Positions 32,718 through 45,728 of a DNA stretch of 64,000 bases are shown piece after piece. Every line of letters starts with the position of its first letter. Position 1 is the first letter of the stretch. A model generated the notes under the pieces. It did not search any database. It was not told the DNA's origin and saw only the letters and a program-made list of their open reading frames with translations. The stretch comes from Pseudoscleropodium purum. Lineage: Eukaryota > Streptophyta > Bryopsida > Hypnales > Brachytheciaceae. The position numbers were made by a program, and so were the translations under genes. The DNA lies in contig OZ017802.1 of NCBI GenBank assembly GCA_963969395.1, positions 7,628,501 through 7,692,500 of the forward strand, written 5' to 3'.

Positions 32718-35700
32718 ATTACACTTGCGCTGGCATGGGAATTCAAGTGGTGCCGCGTGAAAGTATGAAGCAGTTCACGCGGTGGGAGGCTAGGAATTTG
32801 TTAGTGCGTCCTGAAACTGGAGCGTGATTTATAGATGAGTGGCTAGCTTACGGGGCATCGTCATGCAAATCGCCGTACTGATCACCAACGTGATGCAAGT
32901 GTCGAGCTAGTACTGAAAGCTTACAACTGGAATTAACCACTCGATTGCTTGCTTGCTTGGCTCATTAATTAATTAGTTTGTTTGTGAAGTATATATCGAC
33001 GAGTTCTTAACGTAAAGGTCATTAACAACTCAGATTCTGATCAGTTGGTTTCGCATCAGGTACCAGTGGAGCGAGTTGAAGCAGTGGCCGGAATTACAAA
33101 ATCAATGGCCATCAAGTCTCCGCACGTCTGTGAACCTAATCCCTGACAAATGAAACCATCCTGCCTGCTAGCTGGCTACCCAGAAACCAATCCTCAGGCG
33201 AAATGTAATATATCTATTCATTCTGTGTCGTCACATGTACACTGTACAATGACTCGATCCCCCAGCAGTGCAGATTTTGGAGTATTTTTTTGTAACTTTG
33301 CGGCGTCACGCTTACAATTGCACATGACATGTGAAGCAATGAAGTTAGCCGTCATAATCTAATCGATTATCTTCACTGTTCTAATTCTAATGAATTTATA
33401 AATTTCCGCGTAAGAAATTCTTTTCAATTCCGCTAGCTAGCTCGTATGGATTTCAATTCATCTTGGCAACTGACACACACTTTTTGCAATCTATGATATG
33501 CATCTTTGACTGTAACCTAGTCAGGACAATGTTCGGATCGTGTTAATCAAATAATATCTAGCGGTGCCACCCCAGCGGGGCACTTGCTTTGATCACTTGC
33601 CTTTCAGTTCTGCTGCAATTGCAAGCTAGCCTTTCATGATTAGTACTGGTGGCCGGCACTGCAGAGTTCAGTGAAAAATCGATCGACCTCGGCAACTGGC
33701 CGATGCGGAGTCAGCTTCACCGTCTCTGACGAACTCTTTAAATGCGCTCCCACCTGCTCTTCCTCCAGCTCCACGGCAGGTGTTCCACGGCAGTAGGTCA
33801 TTATTTGTCAGTACAATTTATGTCACTCTTCTCTGACCATCTGCTTCGTTCCCGTTTTACACTTTCGTGATCATGCATTGTCGCTAACAATTCACACCGG
33901 AAACTAGATCGAATGAATCTCTTCTGTCCAGTGACTCCAGTCCTCGTGTTAGCCAGCGCTTCGAAATAATTGCGCAGTTGAATAGCGCCAATTGCTATAA
34001 TGAAACTTACATATATAATTCGCAAGGTTCCTGTAAAGTACTATATATACTTGCTTTTGGACAGACCATGCTTAATTTAAAGTTCATGTGCTCGTGACAG
34101 GAAAGAGATTTCTCACCTCACGGCGCAAGGATTGATCGATTCAAACTGGTTTCGATGAGCCTAGCCGGTGGAGTGGCGTTCTCGTTGAGCACATACTACA
34201 AATTTCGTGTCCCCAATCATCGTTCTAGCTAAGCACAGATGTAGCATTATTGATACGTACTGTATTTATTATTACTAGAAAGCTCTCACCAGTTCGCTTG
34301 CCGTGGGGTCGATGTTCACATCGAACTGACGACTCCATGCAGCAGATAAAACTAAGTCGAAGTGATTGAGACGTGCGTCAACTCTCCATATTCTCAGGAA
34401 AGTTCGACTCAAAATTGAAGGTGATGCAAGGTGAAATCGTCGCATTAACTTAACTTCACATTGATCTTGTTCAAACATCCCATGCTAGCTTGATGATCGA
34501 ACTCAATTCAAAACCTGTAGTACGTGTTTGTCTTTAAATTTGAGTAAGGTAGGAGATATAAATTTCAAGTCATGTCGGAATTGGAAACCACGAATTTCTT
34601 TCCCACAGTGAACGCTGTACATAGCAGAGTACCGTACGCCTGAGTTCAGTTCATTCCACGTGAGTCCGTGACTGAACAATATTTCATTTTTATTTTTGTC
34701 GGCACAAATGACTTGAAATAACTTATCTTAAAAGTCCTCTTGGAAATGGAACTGTACTAGCTACAGACTGTTCAATTAAGTACTGAACAAGGTTAGGTGT
34801 TGATTAAATCTGCATGATTGAAGTCAGTGATTTTCTAATTTGGGGCTGTGGACACAAACGAAATCACTTTGATTAATTGCGAGAGTAAGTTAAAATACAC
34901 CAACCCCAACCAGCCGAAGTAAATTGATCTTACAGCCTGGGGAGCAAAAGATAAAAGAAAAAAGAGAAAGATGAAGCCACGTGGCATCAATAAGAACAGT
35001 ACTTCATTAGTACGTCCTTAATTAATTGATGCAGTAGGAGGTGAACCTTCCTAAACCGACCTTGACAAACAAAACATTCAGTGCCGTGAAAGTCAAAAGT
35101 TCCAACAGACGAACAAAACATTGAATTCAGTGCCAAAAAAGTCAAAAATTCCAATAGGGAATTACAGACAACCGACGTAACTCCTCATAATGATATCAGT
35201 CACATGGGTCTAAGCAGGGAGGTAATATTTTCTCCATGTGTACTTTCTAAGTGTGCCTTGGGATTGGTCGTTGGAAAAGAGGATCACATCAACAACAAAA
35301 TTGAAGGCAAATTTTTGTAAATTAGTAGGCTTAGGGGCACATAGAAAGTACACAGGTTCAATGAATTTTTTCAGTTTTTTTAAAGCAATATTACTAGAAA
35401 GCAAGTAAAAAGAATTGAGGGAATAATTGACAATATTGTACATCCACTTTCTGCCCAAAATAAATGAAATAAAAGAAATTTTTGGTCCAATTACTTCTTA
35501 AAAATCATGAGGCATGATTTCAAACCCTTTTCTATTTTTGGGCAAATCCTTCTCAATGCAATACGTCTTGGAATTTCTACTAAAAATGTGCTTCACTTCT
35601 ATCTTGAATTCTTGATGCCCCAAAATTTTAGGACCAATTCAAGTTGTGGTTAAAAAGTTATGCCTCAAAAGGACGTTCATTTAGTTATGGGCAATTTTGG

Positions 35701-35762
35701 GCAATTATGATAAATAGGTTCAATTGGGCTTAAATTTTTTATACATACTCTCAACAAGCTTG
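32718..35762. other. Upstream region of the KCS gene, largely non-repetitive
   Basis: GC-balanced up to about 34700, with GCTAGCTAG-type words (33433, 32692) and no recognisable second gene. It likely holds the KCS promoter and unique intergenic DNA. Short frames of 60-80 codons have no protein-like features. From about 35000 it grades into AT-rich repeat DNA. Confidence 0.45.
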
Positions 35763-36700
35763 TTAACCCCTAAATAATTTTGACTATGTTTTCACCAAAA
35801 CCACTTCCAAAATACCATTTATAATATATGTACCAATTCTTTTTCTTAAAACATTTTTGGACACATGTAACTATAGGATCTTATAGTAAACTTGTTTGAG
35901 AACATGAGAAAAAAATTTCAAAAATTTTCAATGTATAGATTGCAAGATATTAGCATTTGAAGTGACATATTTCTTTTCTTTGGCCCTATGAAAATCCGGG
36001 TAGTTGCACTTCAGAAGATCTTATTTGTATGAAAAATGTCAAAAATAGTGGTGACTCTTAGAATTCATTTTTCAAGTCAAGTTGGATACATACTTGAAAA
36101 ATTTCATATCATTTGAAATTATACAACATGTAGAAAAAAAATAGTAAGTAGGAAGGAGTAAAGAATGTTTCAAAATACAAAATTATTAACAATTTATTTA
36201 TGGAATTGAAAATTGTCAATCCCAATGGTTTTAATGTTTTAATAAAAAAAATCTACATCCAATGTTTTTATTTTTTCCAAAAATATTGAAAATTGACTTA
36301 AATAAAGGACTTCAAAGTTTGTCTTAGAATAGAGATTCAATAACAACATGCAAACTCCCACAAACTAAAATTCCTCATAACTTTTGACTCTTTGATCAAA
36401 ATAGAATGATTCAAAGATTTCCAAGTATATATAAATCTAAAGAACCAATTTCAAATTTTAATTTCTTAAAAAAAATGATTTTTAAAGAAGTTTTTTGCTA
36501 CTTGGGTTGTCTATTGAGCAATGAAAAGCACGTATTATACAATAACTTTTTAACCATGTAGTCAAATTGTTGGGCCTTAAAGATACTCCTCGGGCACATG
36601 TGTTAAAATTTCAAAGAAAATAAATAAATACTCCATTTGTAGTTAGCTGCCTAAAATTTCTATGTTGCCAAAAAAAGCAGTTTGGGCATTTCGGAATTAA
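35763..36700 (-). mobile_element. TTAA-type element, subfamily B, inverted copy
   Basis: It starts TTAACCCCTAAATAATTTTGACTATG and ends at TTAA 36697-36700. Its 938 bp are the reverse complement of 43230-44160 (931 bp) with many substitutions: the CATGTAACTATAGGATC block, CAATCCCAATGGTT, GACTTCAAAGTTTG, and TTTCTATGTTGCCAAAAAA near the end. Non-coding. Confidence 0.65.
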
Positions 36701-37530
36701 CATAATCCCCAAAATCAAAAGGCATTCAAGGACATGATTTCGACTTATAAGCCTTTAAGATTGGGCTTTCCTTCTTTGGATAATTTTCAAAATTTACAAT
36801 GTCCAATTTTAAAGGCTCAAAAGTCAAAATGATGCACTTATATGCCTTTCAATTTTTAGAATTATGTTAAGAAGTTTTTTGGGAATATGTATAAAAAAAT
36901 TCAGCCTAATTGGATCTAATAATAATACATGTAAATGAAAAAAGTCCTTTTAAGGCATATTAACTTTTTGGCTATAACTTGGATTCAAGTTTGAAATTTT
37001 CTAGGCATTAATATAGTAGAGTGAAACACACCTCTAGTAAAAATTTCAAGAAGAATTCAACAAATATTGCATTGGAAAGGACTTGCCTCAAAATGGAAAA
37101 TGGCTTGAAATTATGCCTCGAGACTTTAAAGACTAAGCTAGAATTATAGGAAGTCTCCATTTTTCACCATTTCAACATAAAGGACCAAGGATGATACTAC
37201 TACCATTTTGATTGTCGAATTGAATCTGGTGGTCACAATTGGCAAAAAAATATTTCTAGAAACATATGCCAAAATTGTTGGCATATTATTTTTTCAAAAA
37301 ATTTGTAAACAAAAACATCAATCTTTTATTTTTAAGCATCTAATGAATCATATTCTCCCACTTTAATTAATTATTGGGCATGGAATGTTGATCCTAACGG
37401 CCTAACCACTGGGTATAGTATGCATTTTTACTATGGAATGTGTACAATTGGTATACAAGGGTAGAATTGAGATAAGGAAGTAGACATTGGTACCAAATTT
37501 ATGTACTTCTTTACTTTAAATGTTGATATA
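36701..37530. other. AT-rich sequence, repeat-derived
   Basis: It has phrases recalling the TTAA-type elements (for example ATGTATAAAAAAATTCAGCC near 36888) but no resolvable ends. No gene seen. Confidence 0.35.
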
Positions 37531-39734
37531 ACAACCCCCTAAAGTCCCAAAGTTCATGTAAAGGATCCTTGCGTAACTTCAATTTTTGACATGATTTTTT
37601 GAAACATTTTATGCAGATAGAAAATCACATTAGCTTTTAGAGAATATAAGATTTATTTCAATTGGAGCCTATGAGCAAAAATTATGCCATCCTAGTCCAA
37701 AAAGTAGTTCAAGTGGTAGTACAAAAACAATCACAAAATTTTGATTTAAAAAAATTCTCAAAAATTATATTTTTGTATACATTTGAAGCTTTGATTCATT
37801 CTAGGGCAATGACACAATATGGGTAACTATCACTTCCTCGATTCTTTGGACTTAAGAAAAATGTCCTTCTAGAAATGAAAACAATATTGGAAAATTACAA
37901 AATTACATGGAGTTATAGAAGGCATACTGGTATACCACAATTATGTACTATATAGGTCAAATTCAAAAATTGAATTTTCTCCTAATTTCACATATTCAGC
38001 ACATGATTGCATTATAATAGTGAAAGGACTACTTGTTTAAGTTTTTATTATCAAAACAACTAGATATGCACCTTATTAAGTTTGTATTTAAGATTATCAT
38101 GTAGTTTTAAGAAGAAAATGTTACGAAATTGTAGTCCTTTTAAATTGTGTAAAAACTTGTGATTTTTAAAAGTTCCCATAAATAAGGATATATAGTAATA
38201 CATCAAATTAAGAATTAAAATTGAACATAGATGTGACTCAAACATTGTTTTAGCTAATTATCACGTTTATAAACTGTTTCTCTATAAATTGGTATTCCAG
38301 ATTGTTCTTTTTACTTCAAATCCAGAATGGAGATAGTTTTGGATTTGACAACAAAAGAATGAAAAAGAACATCAAAATTGTTCAATTTTCTTGCTCAATA
38401 GTGTTGTGGATAGAGTATTATAACTTTCTCATGAATTTGTCATCAAATTCATGTAAATAAAAAATGTCTAATTTCTAGTAAACATTGAATGAGTCAAAGA
38501 ATGATAGTGTTTTGTGGAGACGGTCCTTTTTGGAATTCATATTGTGCACTTGCCTTCTATTTGGAGTAGAGTTGAGAAAATTATAGACAATCTTGTTTTG
38601 GAGGCAATTTAAGCATGTTTTAAAAAAATAACTTACACAATTCATTTTTGAACACAATTTAAAAAAAATTTCAAAACAAAAAGTTTCACACCATTAATTT
38701 TGCTTGCTAGAACAATTTCACCATTTGGATTCTTGTGTTTCAATTCCATCTTAAAGCTATTAGCAATTTAGTTTTTCATTCAATCTCATATTTACTTCTA
38801 TTGAACAATTTTTTTAAGAATGAATATGGTTTTTCTGTAAACATAGCATTTTTAAACAACTCACTACAAATGAAATTTTCATTTTTTTTCTTTGAAATTT
38901 TCATAGAACATGTGCCTAAGGAGTAGCTTTGAGGCACAACAATTTTCATAACTTTTGACTACATGGTTCAAAAGTTTTTGTATGATATGTCATTTTCAGC
39001 GAAGAATGGTCAACTCAAAAAAATTCTTAAAAATCATTTTCGTAAGGAATAAAAAATTAAAATTGATTTACAGATTTATATCTTTGTAAAATTTTTTCAA
39101 TTATTCCATTTTTATTAATGAAATTAATATTATGAGGGCTTTTAGTTTGCAGGTAGTTATGGTATTTTATTGTAAAATAAACTTTGAAGTCCTTTATTTA
39201 ACTCAATTTTCAATATTTTTGAAAAAATATATAAACATTAGGTGCACATTGTTTATTACAACATTACAACCATTGGATTGACATTTTTCAATTTCATAAC
39301 AAAATTCTTAACAATTTAGTGTTTTGAATCATTTTCTATTTCTTTCTACTTACTATTTTTCTTGTATGTTGTGCAATTCTTAATGATTTGAAAAATTTCA
39401 AGCATGTATCCAACTTGCTTTAAAGAATGAATCCAAAGAGTAACCACTGATTTGGATATTTTTAAATACAAACATGACCTTATGAATGGTAGCTGCCCGA
39501 TTTTTTGTAGGGCCCAAAAAATGAAATTTGTTCATTCAAACACTAATATCTGGAAATCTACATGGAGGAAAATTCTAAAATTTTTCCGCCTCTTCTCAAA
39601 CCAATGTACCACAAGATCCTACAATTATATGTATCCAAATATGTTTTTCTTTTTTAAAATTTTGGTACATCTACTAGAAATGGTAGTTTTAGAGCATTTT
39701 TGGTGAAAACATAGTCAAAATCTCTAAGGGTTAA
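37531..39734 (+). mobile_element. Composite of TTAA-type elements A and B
   Basis: It starts ACAACCCCCTAAAGTCCC like subfamily A, and ends TCTCTAAGGGTTAA like subfamily B. The first part (37531-37800 and about 38500-38880) follows A. The last part (38930-39734) follows B (CAAACTTTGAAGTCCTTTA-like, TTACAACATTACAACCATTGG). Internal segment 37800-38480 is not shared. Probably nested or recombined copies. Confidence 0.5.
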
Positions 39735-39769
39735 ATTTCTTTGATTGTTCTAAGAAGAAATTATGTAGT

Positions 39770-40718
39770 TTTGAAGGTTATGCCCTATGGGATGAGCATG
39801 CGTTTTTTTGGCTACATAGCAATTTAAGGCAAGGATGTGTGACTAGAGATTTCTATATTTTTAGCCCAAATTTTAATAGAAAGTGGAGACAAAGAATATC
39901 TTTCATGTTCACTAAATTTTATGACATTTGGAAATATGAGTCAAAGTTATGACCTAACAGGTTATTTTTTTTATGTAAATGGGTAGTTTGGGCAAATAAA
40001 TAAAAATGACTTTTTTCAAAAACAAAAATTTGAAACTAGTTTTCTAGAATTATATATATGTGGAAAGCATTGAATCTTTCCATTTTGATCAATGAATCAA
40101 AAGTTTTGACAATTTTCTATTTGTAGGTAGTTATCGATTCTTAACTCTAAAATAAAATTTGAAGTCCTTTATTTTACTCAATTTTTGATATTTTTGGATA
40201 AAAATAAAATCATTGCATGTAGAATATTTTTTTCAACATGATAGCAACCATTGAGATTGACATTTTTGAATTCCATAATTAAATTCTTAACAATTTAGTA
40301 TTTTGAATCATTCTCTACTTCCTTCTATTTTTTTATTTCTTTTCTATATGTTGTACAATTACAAATGATCTGAATTTTGTCAAGCATGTGGCCAACTTGT
40401 TGAGGAAAAATAATCCAAAAAAGAACCAACATTTTGAACATTTTTTCATAGAAAAGTGAGCTTAAGAAGTGCAGCTACTTTGTTTTTTGCAGGGCCCAAA
40501 AAACAACTTTAGTGAATTTGAATGTTTATATCTTACAATCTACAATGGTGAAAATTTTTAAATTTTTTATCATATGTTCTTAAATTAGCATACTACAAGA
40601 TCCTATGGTTACATGTGTCTAAAAATGTTGTATTTTCAAAAGTTTGATACTTGTATTAAAAATGGCAGTTTTTGACCATTTTCAATAAAAAATATAGTCA
40701 TGGAACTTTAGGGGTTGA
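39770..40718 (+). mobile_element. TTAA-type element, subfamily B, degenerate
   Basis: Collinear with 43230-44160: GTGTGACTAGAGATTTCTAT near 39836, GACAAAGAATATCTTTCATG, TGAAGTCCTTTATTTTACTC, CTACAAGATCCTATGGTTAC, and the right end ACTTTAGGGGTTGA (TTAA changed to TTGA). Confidence 0.55.
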
Positions 40719-41427
40719 TTACTAGTTTGGAAACTTTAATCTATTTATTTACTAAAAAAGGGAAATATTTGATTTGTGAGAGGTCCTCAAACACATACAT
40801 GTATCAATAGTAGAAGAGTGAAGCTTGCCATTTTTACTCCATTTCTTGATTTTGAGCAAAGTTTGTCAATTTCACTTGATTTGAGATTTGAAAAATTGTA
40901 CGTATCCATTTGCTTTAAAAATGATCCCATTGGAAAGAGTAAGTTTTTTTTATATGATTTTCACTATTGAAAATTCAAACATGAAAGTGTTGATTTGGAG
41001 ATATTTGTGATTTCTACTTATAAAAAAATTGCATTTCAAGATTGCAAAGTGGATTGTGTAATGAATTTGATAGCTCTTCATTTGAACTCAAAGTTTTTGG
41101 AAGTGTATTTTAGTGTGCTAACACAATTTTTCGTTGTTTATGTCACCCCCAATCCCTAAAACCTCTTATGTGCAAATTTTTCAACCATTGGGGGGAGGTT
41201 CAATATACTAAAAATAGTATAATTACATTTTTCTTCTTCTAATCTTACAACTCCTATGCAATTTCACACTCAAAACTGATGTACACACTAGTGAGCGAGT
41301 TCTTTAAACATCTATATGGTTAGATTTAAAAAAAAATTTAATTTGCTTCATTGGAGATAACTATAAGGCCCAAGCTCTTTTTTCATAGGAAATACTCACT
41401 TCAAATGGCTTGGGCATTCCTTAGGGA
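40719..41427. other. AT-rich sequence between TTAA-type elements
   Basis: A 64-codon frame (40776-40970) has no features. The last bases, CCTTAGGGATTAA, look like the right end of another TTAA-type element that abuts the next one and shares its TTAA. Confidence 0.35.
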
Positions 41428-42237
41428 TTAATCCCTAAAAGACAATTGTTCCTTTGAGGAACAAATTGGATTTTGGGTAGGAACCTTTAGTCTCAATTTT
41501 TTTCATTATTTTTTGAAACCTTTTTTAGATAGAAAATCTGATTAGCATTATAGGAATATAATTATTCTTTTAAATGGTGACTGGGAACAAAAGCTATATC
41601 CAAATAAGTTCAAAACTGGGCATCAAAAAAATTAGAACAATCTTGTTTTTTGGACAATTTAGAGCATCTTTCTGAAAAAATAATGTAAAATTCATTTTCG
41701 AATGCAATTTTTACAATTTTTCAAAAACCGAAGTGACACATGGTTTAATTTTCTTTCTAAAACAATATATCTCACCATTGAGATTAGTGCATTTTAATTC
41801 CATCTTAGAGGTATTAATAATTTAGATTCTCCTTCTATCTTGTACCTACTTCTACTTAACAATTTGTTTAAGAATGAAAATTAATTAATTAATTAATTTT
41901 TTCTAGACTCCCTAATCAATTCCCCACCATAAAGATTTAAACCTCAAAAATCTATAGTGCAAAAAATTTAGTTAAGAAGGTTCACAATTAAATAATCTAG
42001 TTCCATAATGTGCAAAAAAATATTTTTTCTTTACTTTATATGTAGATATCTTGCAATTTGTGTGGTGAAAAATTTTGAAATTTATTCCACACATTCTCAT
42101 ACTAGTTAGGTTTAAGATCCTATGGTTAAATGTGCAAAAAAAATAATTTTCAATCTTTTTTTACTCTTTGCAATAGAAATGACAGTTTTCAGTGTTTTTT
42201 GGTTTGAAAAAAAAAGTCTTGAGACTTTAGGAAGTAA
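41428..42237 (+). mobile_element. TTAA-type element, subfamily A
   Basis: It begins TTAATCCCTAAAAGACAATTG and ends near ACTTTAGGAAGTAAA. It is collinear with 6447-7345 and 23814-24510 (TAGAT.GAAAATC, ATCTCACCATTGAGATTAGTG, AAGATCCTATGGTTAAATGTG). Confidence 0.6.
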
Positions 42238-42526
42238 AGTATCCAAATTAATTGTCCTTCGTCATACATTTTCCAGCTTCGAAAAATCAATATTTTGATG
42301 ATTTTCTTGGTGAATTACCATCTTCATGGAGTCGCTCAAATGGCTGAATTTCAACTCATACTTTAAATATTAAATTATTTTTTAACAAATTAAAACATGA
42401 ATAAAAGAAGTACTGCATTCAGAAGAGCACAAATTAGTACAGTCATTGAGAACCCTTTTCACACTTGGTTGTACTCCGTCAAATCATAGTTGCACATGCA
42501 ACTTTTGATCACACAACGGAATGGAA

Positions 42527-43173
42527 TTAACCCCTAAATGCCCAAGGCTTGTTTTGAGCCTTTAGAAATTTGCTCTAAATTGAACAAAAGCCAACATTTT
42601 GATAAGTTGTATCAACTTTTTTTGAATTGTAACCGTATAAATTCAATCTAGACATATTAGAAATCACATAGGAAGAAAAAACACAACAATATCACTTATG
42701 AGTTGGAAGATTATAACGTTTGACCATGAAGGTGTTAAAACTATGAAAAATTTTCAATTCACTTTTTACAAGTCAAACCTAAAAAGTTGGTGATCAAAAA
42801 AATATGAGGTTTAAGGGCCTAAAATGAATAACCCCAATCAATTTATGGCTTTTTCAAAATCTACTCTACAATTTTTTTAAATGAGTTTTGAATGTGATTT
42901 TTTCTTCAAGTCCTAGTGTATTTGAGGCTCATTTACAAGAGCTCTCAACACTATGGGAAGTCAAGATTGCAATGGGTACCCTTACACAAAACCTTGAATA
43001 GAAAAATCACTATAGTTTATTTTCAAGATTAGATTTTTGATGCTAAAACTAGACTTCAAAAAGAACTTTAAAAAAAAATATAAACTACTAAAAATAGCAG
43101 CTTGGTTAGGTTTTATTTAACTCCAAAGTTTTACAAACACTAGATTCTGGTGCCTCGGGTAGTTAGGGGTTAA
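42527..43173. mobile_element. TTAA-flanked element (subfamily D), 647 bp
   Basis: The left end is TTAACCCCTAAATGCCCAAG. The right end, reverse-complemented, is TTAACCCCTAACTACCCGAG. TTAA is present on both sides. Non-coding. It lies only 56 bp from the next TTAA-type element. Confidence 0.7.
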
Positions 43174-43229
43174 AATGTACCATACACTCTGTTCCATAAC
43201 AATTGGATGAGAGAACAAAGGATGTGATA

Positions 43230-44160
43230 TTAACCCCTAAAGGACCAAACTGTGTTTTTTGGCAATATAGAAACTTTGGGCAAGTGCGTGTGACTAAAGA
43301 TTTCTATGTTTTTGACCCAAATTTTGATAGAAAGTGTGGACAAGGAATATCTTTCATGTGCACTAAGTTTCAGGACATTTGGAAATATGAAGCAAAAGTT
43401 ATGGATTATATGTAGTTTGTTTCTCAACTCAAGCAATCTGAGCAAATTTTAAAAATTAATCTTTTTGAAAAAACAAATTTGAAATTGATTTTCTAGATTT
43501 ATATGGACATTAAAAGCTTGGAATCATTCCATTCTGATCAATGAGTCAAAAGTTATGAGGTATTTTAGTTTGCGGGCAGTTATGGATTCTCTACCCCAAA
43601 ATAAACTTTGAAGTCCTTTACGGAACTCAATTTTCAATATTTTTGGAAAAAAATAAAAACATTAGGTGAAGATTGTTTATTACAACATTACAACCATTGG
43701 GATTGGCATTTTTCAATTCTATAAATAAATTGTTAATAATTTAGTATTTTAAACCATTATCTACATCTTTCTATTGAGTATTTTTTTCCTATATGCTATA
43801 CAATTTCACATGATCTAAAAATTTTCAAGCATGTAGTCAACATGCCTTGAAGAATGAATTCAAGGAGTTGCAATCATTTTGAACATTTTTTCATACAAAT
43901 GTGACCTTGTGAAGTTTAGTTACCCAATTTTTCATAGGGACAAAAAAATGATTTTTGTCACTTCAAATGCTATTATCTTGCAATCTACCCAGTGGAAATT
44001 TTTGAAATTCTTACCACATCTTTTCAAACTAGTGCACTACGAGATCTTATGGTGACATGTGTCCAAAAATGTTTTTTTTATAAATTTTGAAACTTGTATA
44101 AGAAATGACAGTTTGGGAGCATTTTTGGCAAAAACATAGTCAAGGTACTTAGGGGGTTAA
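43230..44160 (+). mobile_element. TTAA-flanked element (subfamily B), best copy, 931 bp
   Basis: The ends are TTAACCCCTAAAGGACCAAA and, reverse-complemented, TTAACCCCCTAAGTACCTTG. It is the best-preserved member and serves as reference for the copies at 35763, 38930, 39770, 54850, 56460, 60330 and 63919. No transposase frame; a 70-codon frame at its left end is not protein-like. Confidence 0.7.
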
Positions 44161-44410
44161 AGAAGATGATATATGCACGACCTTAAATCCTTCATTTGAA
44201 GTAGGCCCAATAGGCTAGGTTTATCTCACAGAGAAAACAAAGGAATTTTTTATTTTTCACAAAAATTTTCTTTCACCCCAAATTAGCTACAGTAGGAAAA
44301 GTTGAAAACATATGTTAGGCATGGCTCAAAATAGTTTTAATTTTTTAATTTTAAACTTTTATCCTAGAGAATCCAAAAATTACCTTGCTAGGTCTACTGA
44401 AATGGAGGGT

Positions 44411-44987
44411 TTAATCCTGGAGCGCTCTAATGTCCAATTTTTGGACAACGAACAGATTGAAATTTTGTTTTCTTTCTCAATTCTCTTTGGATGAAAGTCA
44501 TCTAATTTGAGGAGGTTCCTTATCAAGTTCTTGTCCTATCCAATGGTTAAATTTGGTATTATTAGAGTGCATATTTTTCTAAAATTACAAATGTGGAAGT
44601 GTGTTAAGCCAAACATTGCATTGATTTTAGTTCAAAACTTGATTTGCAAAAATGAGGTCATAGATGTAAAGAATCCAAAAATTTCGAAAAATCATCATAT
44701 CAAGAGAACCTCATTTCAAATCCATTCCAACAAGTTTTACTCAAAAAATGATAATATTTTGCTTGTAATTGAATTTAGAAGGAATTTAGAAATTTCCCTT
44801 TCAAAATTTATAAAAAAAAATATTGGTAATAGCACTCGTGAATCTAATTGTATGGATAGAATCTACAATTTAGTATCTACAACTTTTATTTGTATATCAA
44901 ATCCAAAATATTCTTCCAAATAGCGTTTTATAACAATTTTCCCCAAATTGTCAGTTTTGGAAATGGATCCAGATGTTTAGGAGTTAA
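44411..44987. mobile_element. TTAA-flanked element (subfamily C), second copy
   Basis: The left end is TTAATCCTGGAGCGCTC. The right end, reverse-complemented, is TTAACTCCTAAACATCTGG. It is collinear with 8957-9546. A 138-codon frame (44507-44923) crosses it, but the sister copy does not keep it open, so it is probably chance. Confidence 0.6.
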
Positions 44988-45003
44988 TGTCTTGCATGAT
45001 ATA

Positions 45004-45085
45004 CTCCCTTTTGTTTCTAAATAATACCAGTTTGTTTGTTTGTTTTTTAAAAGAAAACACTGGTATTTTTTAGAAACAGAGGGAG
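45004..45085. mobile_element. Stowaway-like MITE, 82 bp
   Basis: A near-perfect foldback: CTCCCTTTTGTTTCTAAATA at the left pairs with the right end, read inverted as CTCCCTCTGTTTCTAAAAAA, then AATACCAG with CTGGTATT. It is flanked by TA on both sides. Ends CTCCCT... with TA duplication are the signature of Stowaway (Tc1/mariner) MITEs. Confidence 0.85.
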
Positions 45086-45452
45086 TAAAAATTCTATTGT
45101 CTTCATATCTTCCACCCTGGACAACTCATGGACAATTTATGTGAGCCTCAGCTGGCAAGGAATATTTGGTATTTTAAGGATGAATTATGTACTGTAGTAA
45201 AATCATGGGACCGACTTCCACAACATGTGCAGACTCTTTGGGATGCAAATTTGCGCAAGAAGGGAACGTAGCTGGTGCATGTAACTTACCTGAACTGCCT
45301 ATCAGACATTCAAGTTCGAGAAACAAAAATGTGTTTGATTGAAATGTATTTCCTGCATTCACGTGAAAATTGCAAGACGGTGCGCAAGTGGAGTCAGGTG
45401 CCTTCTGTCGTTTCAATTGGTGCATTTTTCCATTCCTTGTACATCGAAGTCA

Positions 45453-45728
45453 TAAGGTAGGTACTCCCCAAACTACCATTTTTTACTACTGAGCCTATTT
45501 TCTATCATTAGACTGGTCAGATTTTCATGTATTATTGTTGGCAAGTGAAAGGAGGTTCCAACACAGCAGAGAACGTGGCATTTGGATATTATATGCAAAA
45601 GTTATTAAGGAACAAAGTTTGGTTTTAAGAGCATTTCTTGTACATACATACAGAACTGAATTTGGAGATGTACACGTGATGTAGATGGCGGCTTAAGTTC
45701 AGTGGCACATCTGGGTGTACCTACCGTA
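45453..45728 (+). mobile_element. MITE subfamily E, intact 276-bp copy with empty TTAA site
   Basis: The left end is TAAGGTAGGTACTCC; the right end is GTGTACCTACCGTA, its inverted counterpart. It contains ATATGCAAAAGTTATTAAGG, the uninterrupted version of the site occupied by the insert at 26467-27291. Confidence 0.7.

Noticed and set aside
44507..44923. 138-codon frame within a TTAA-type element
   Set aside because: Collinear copy 8957-9546 does not keep it open, so no sign of selection.
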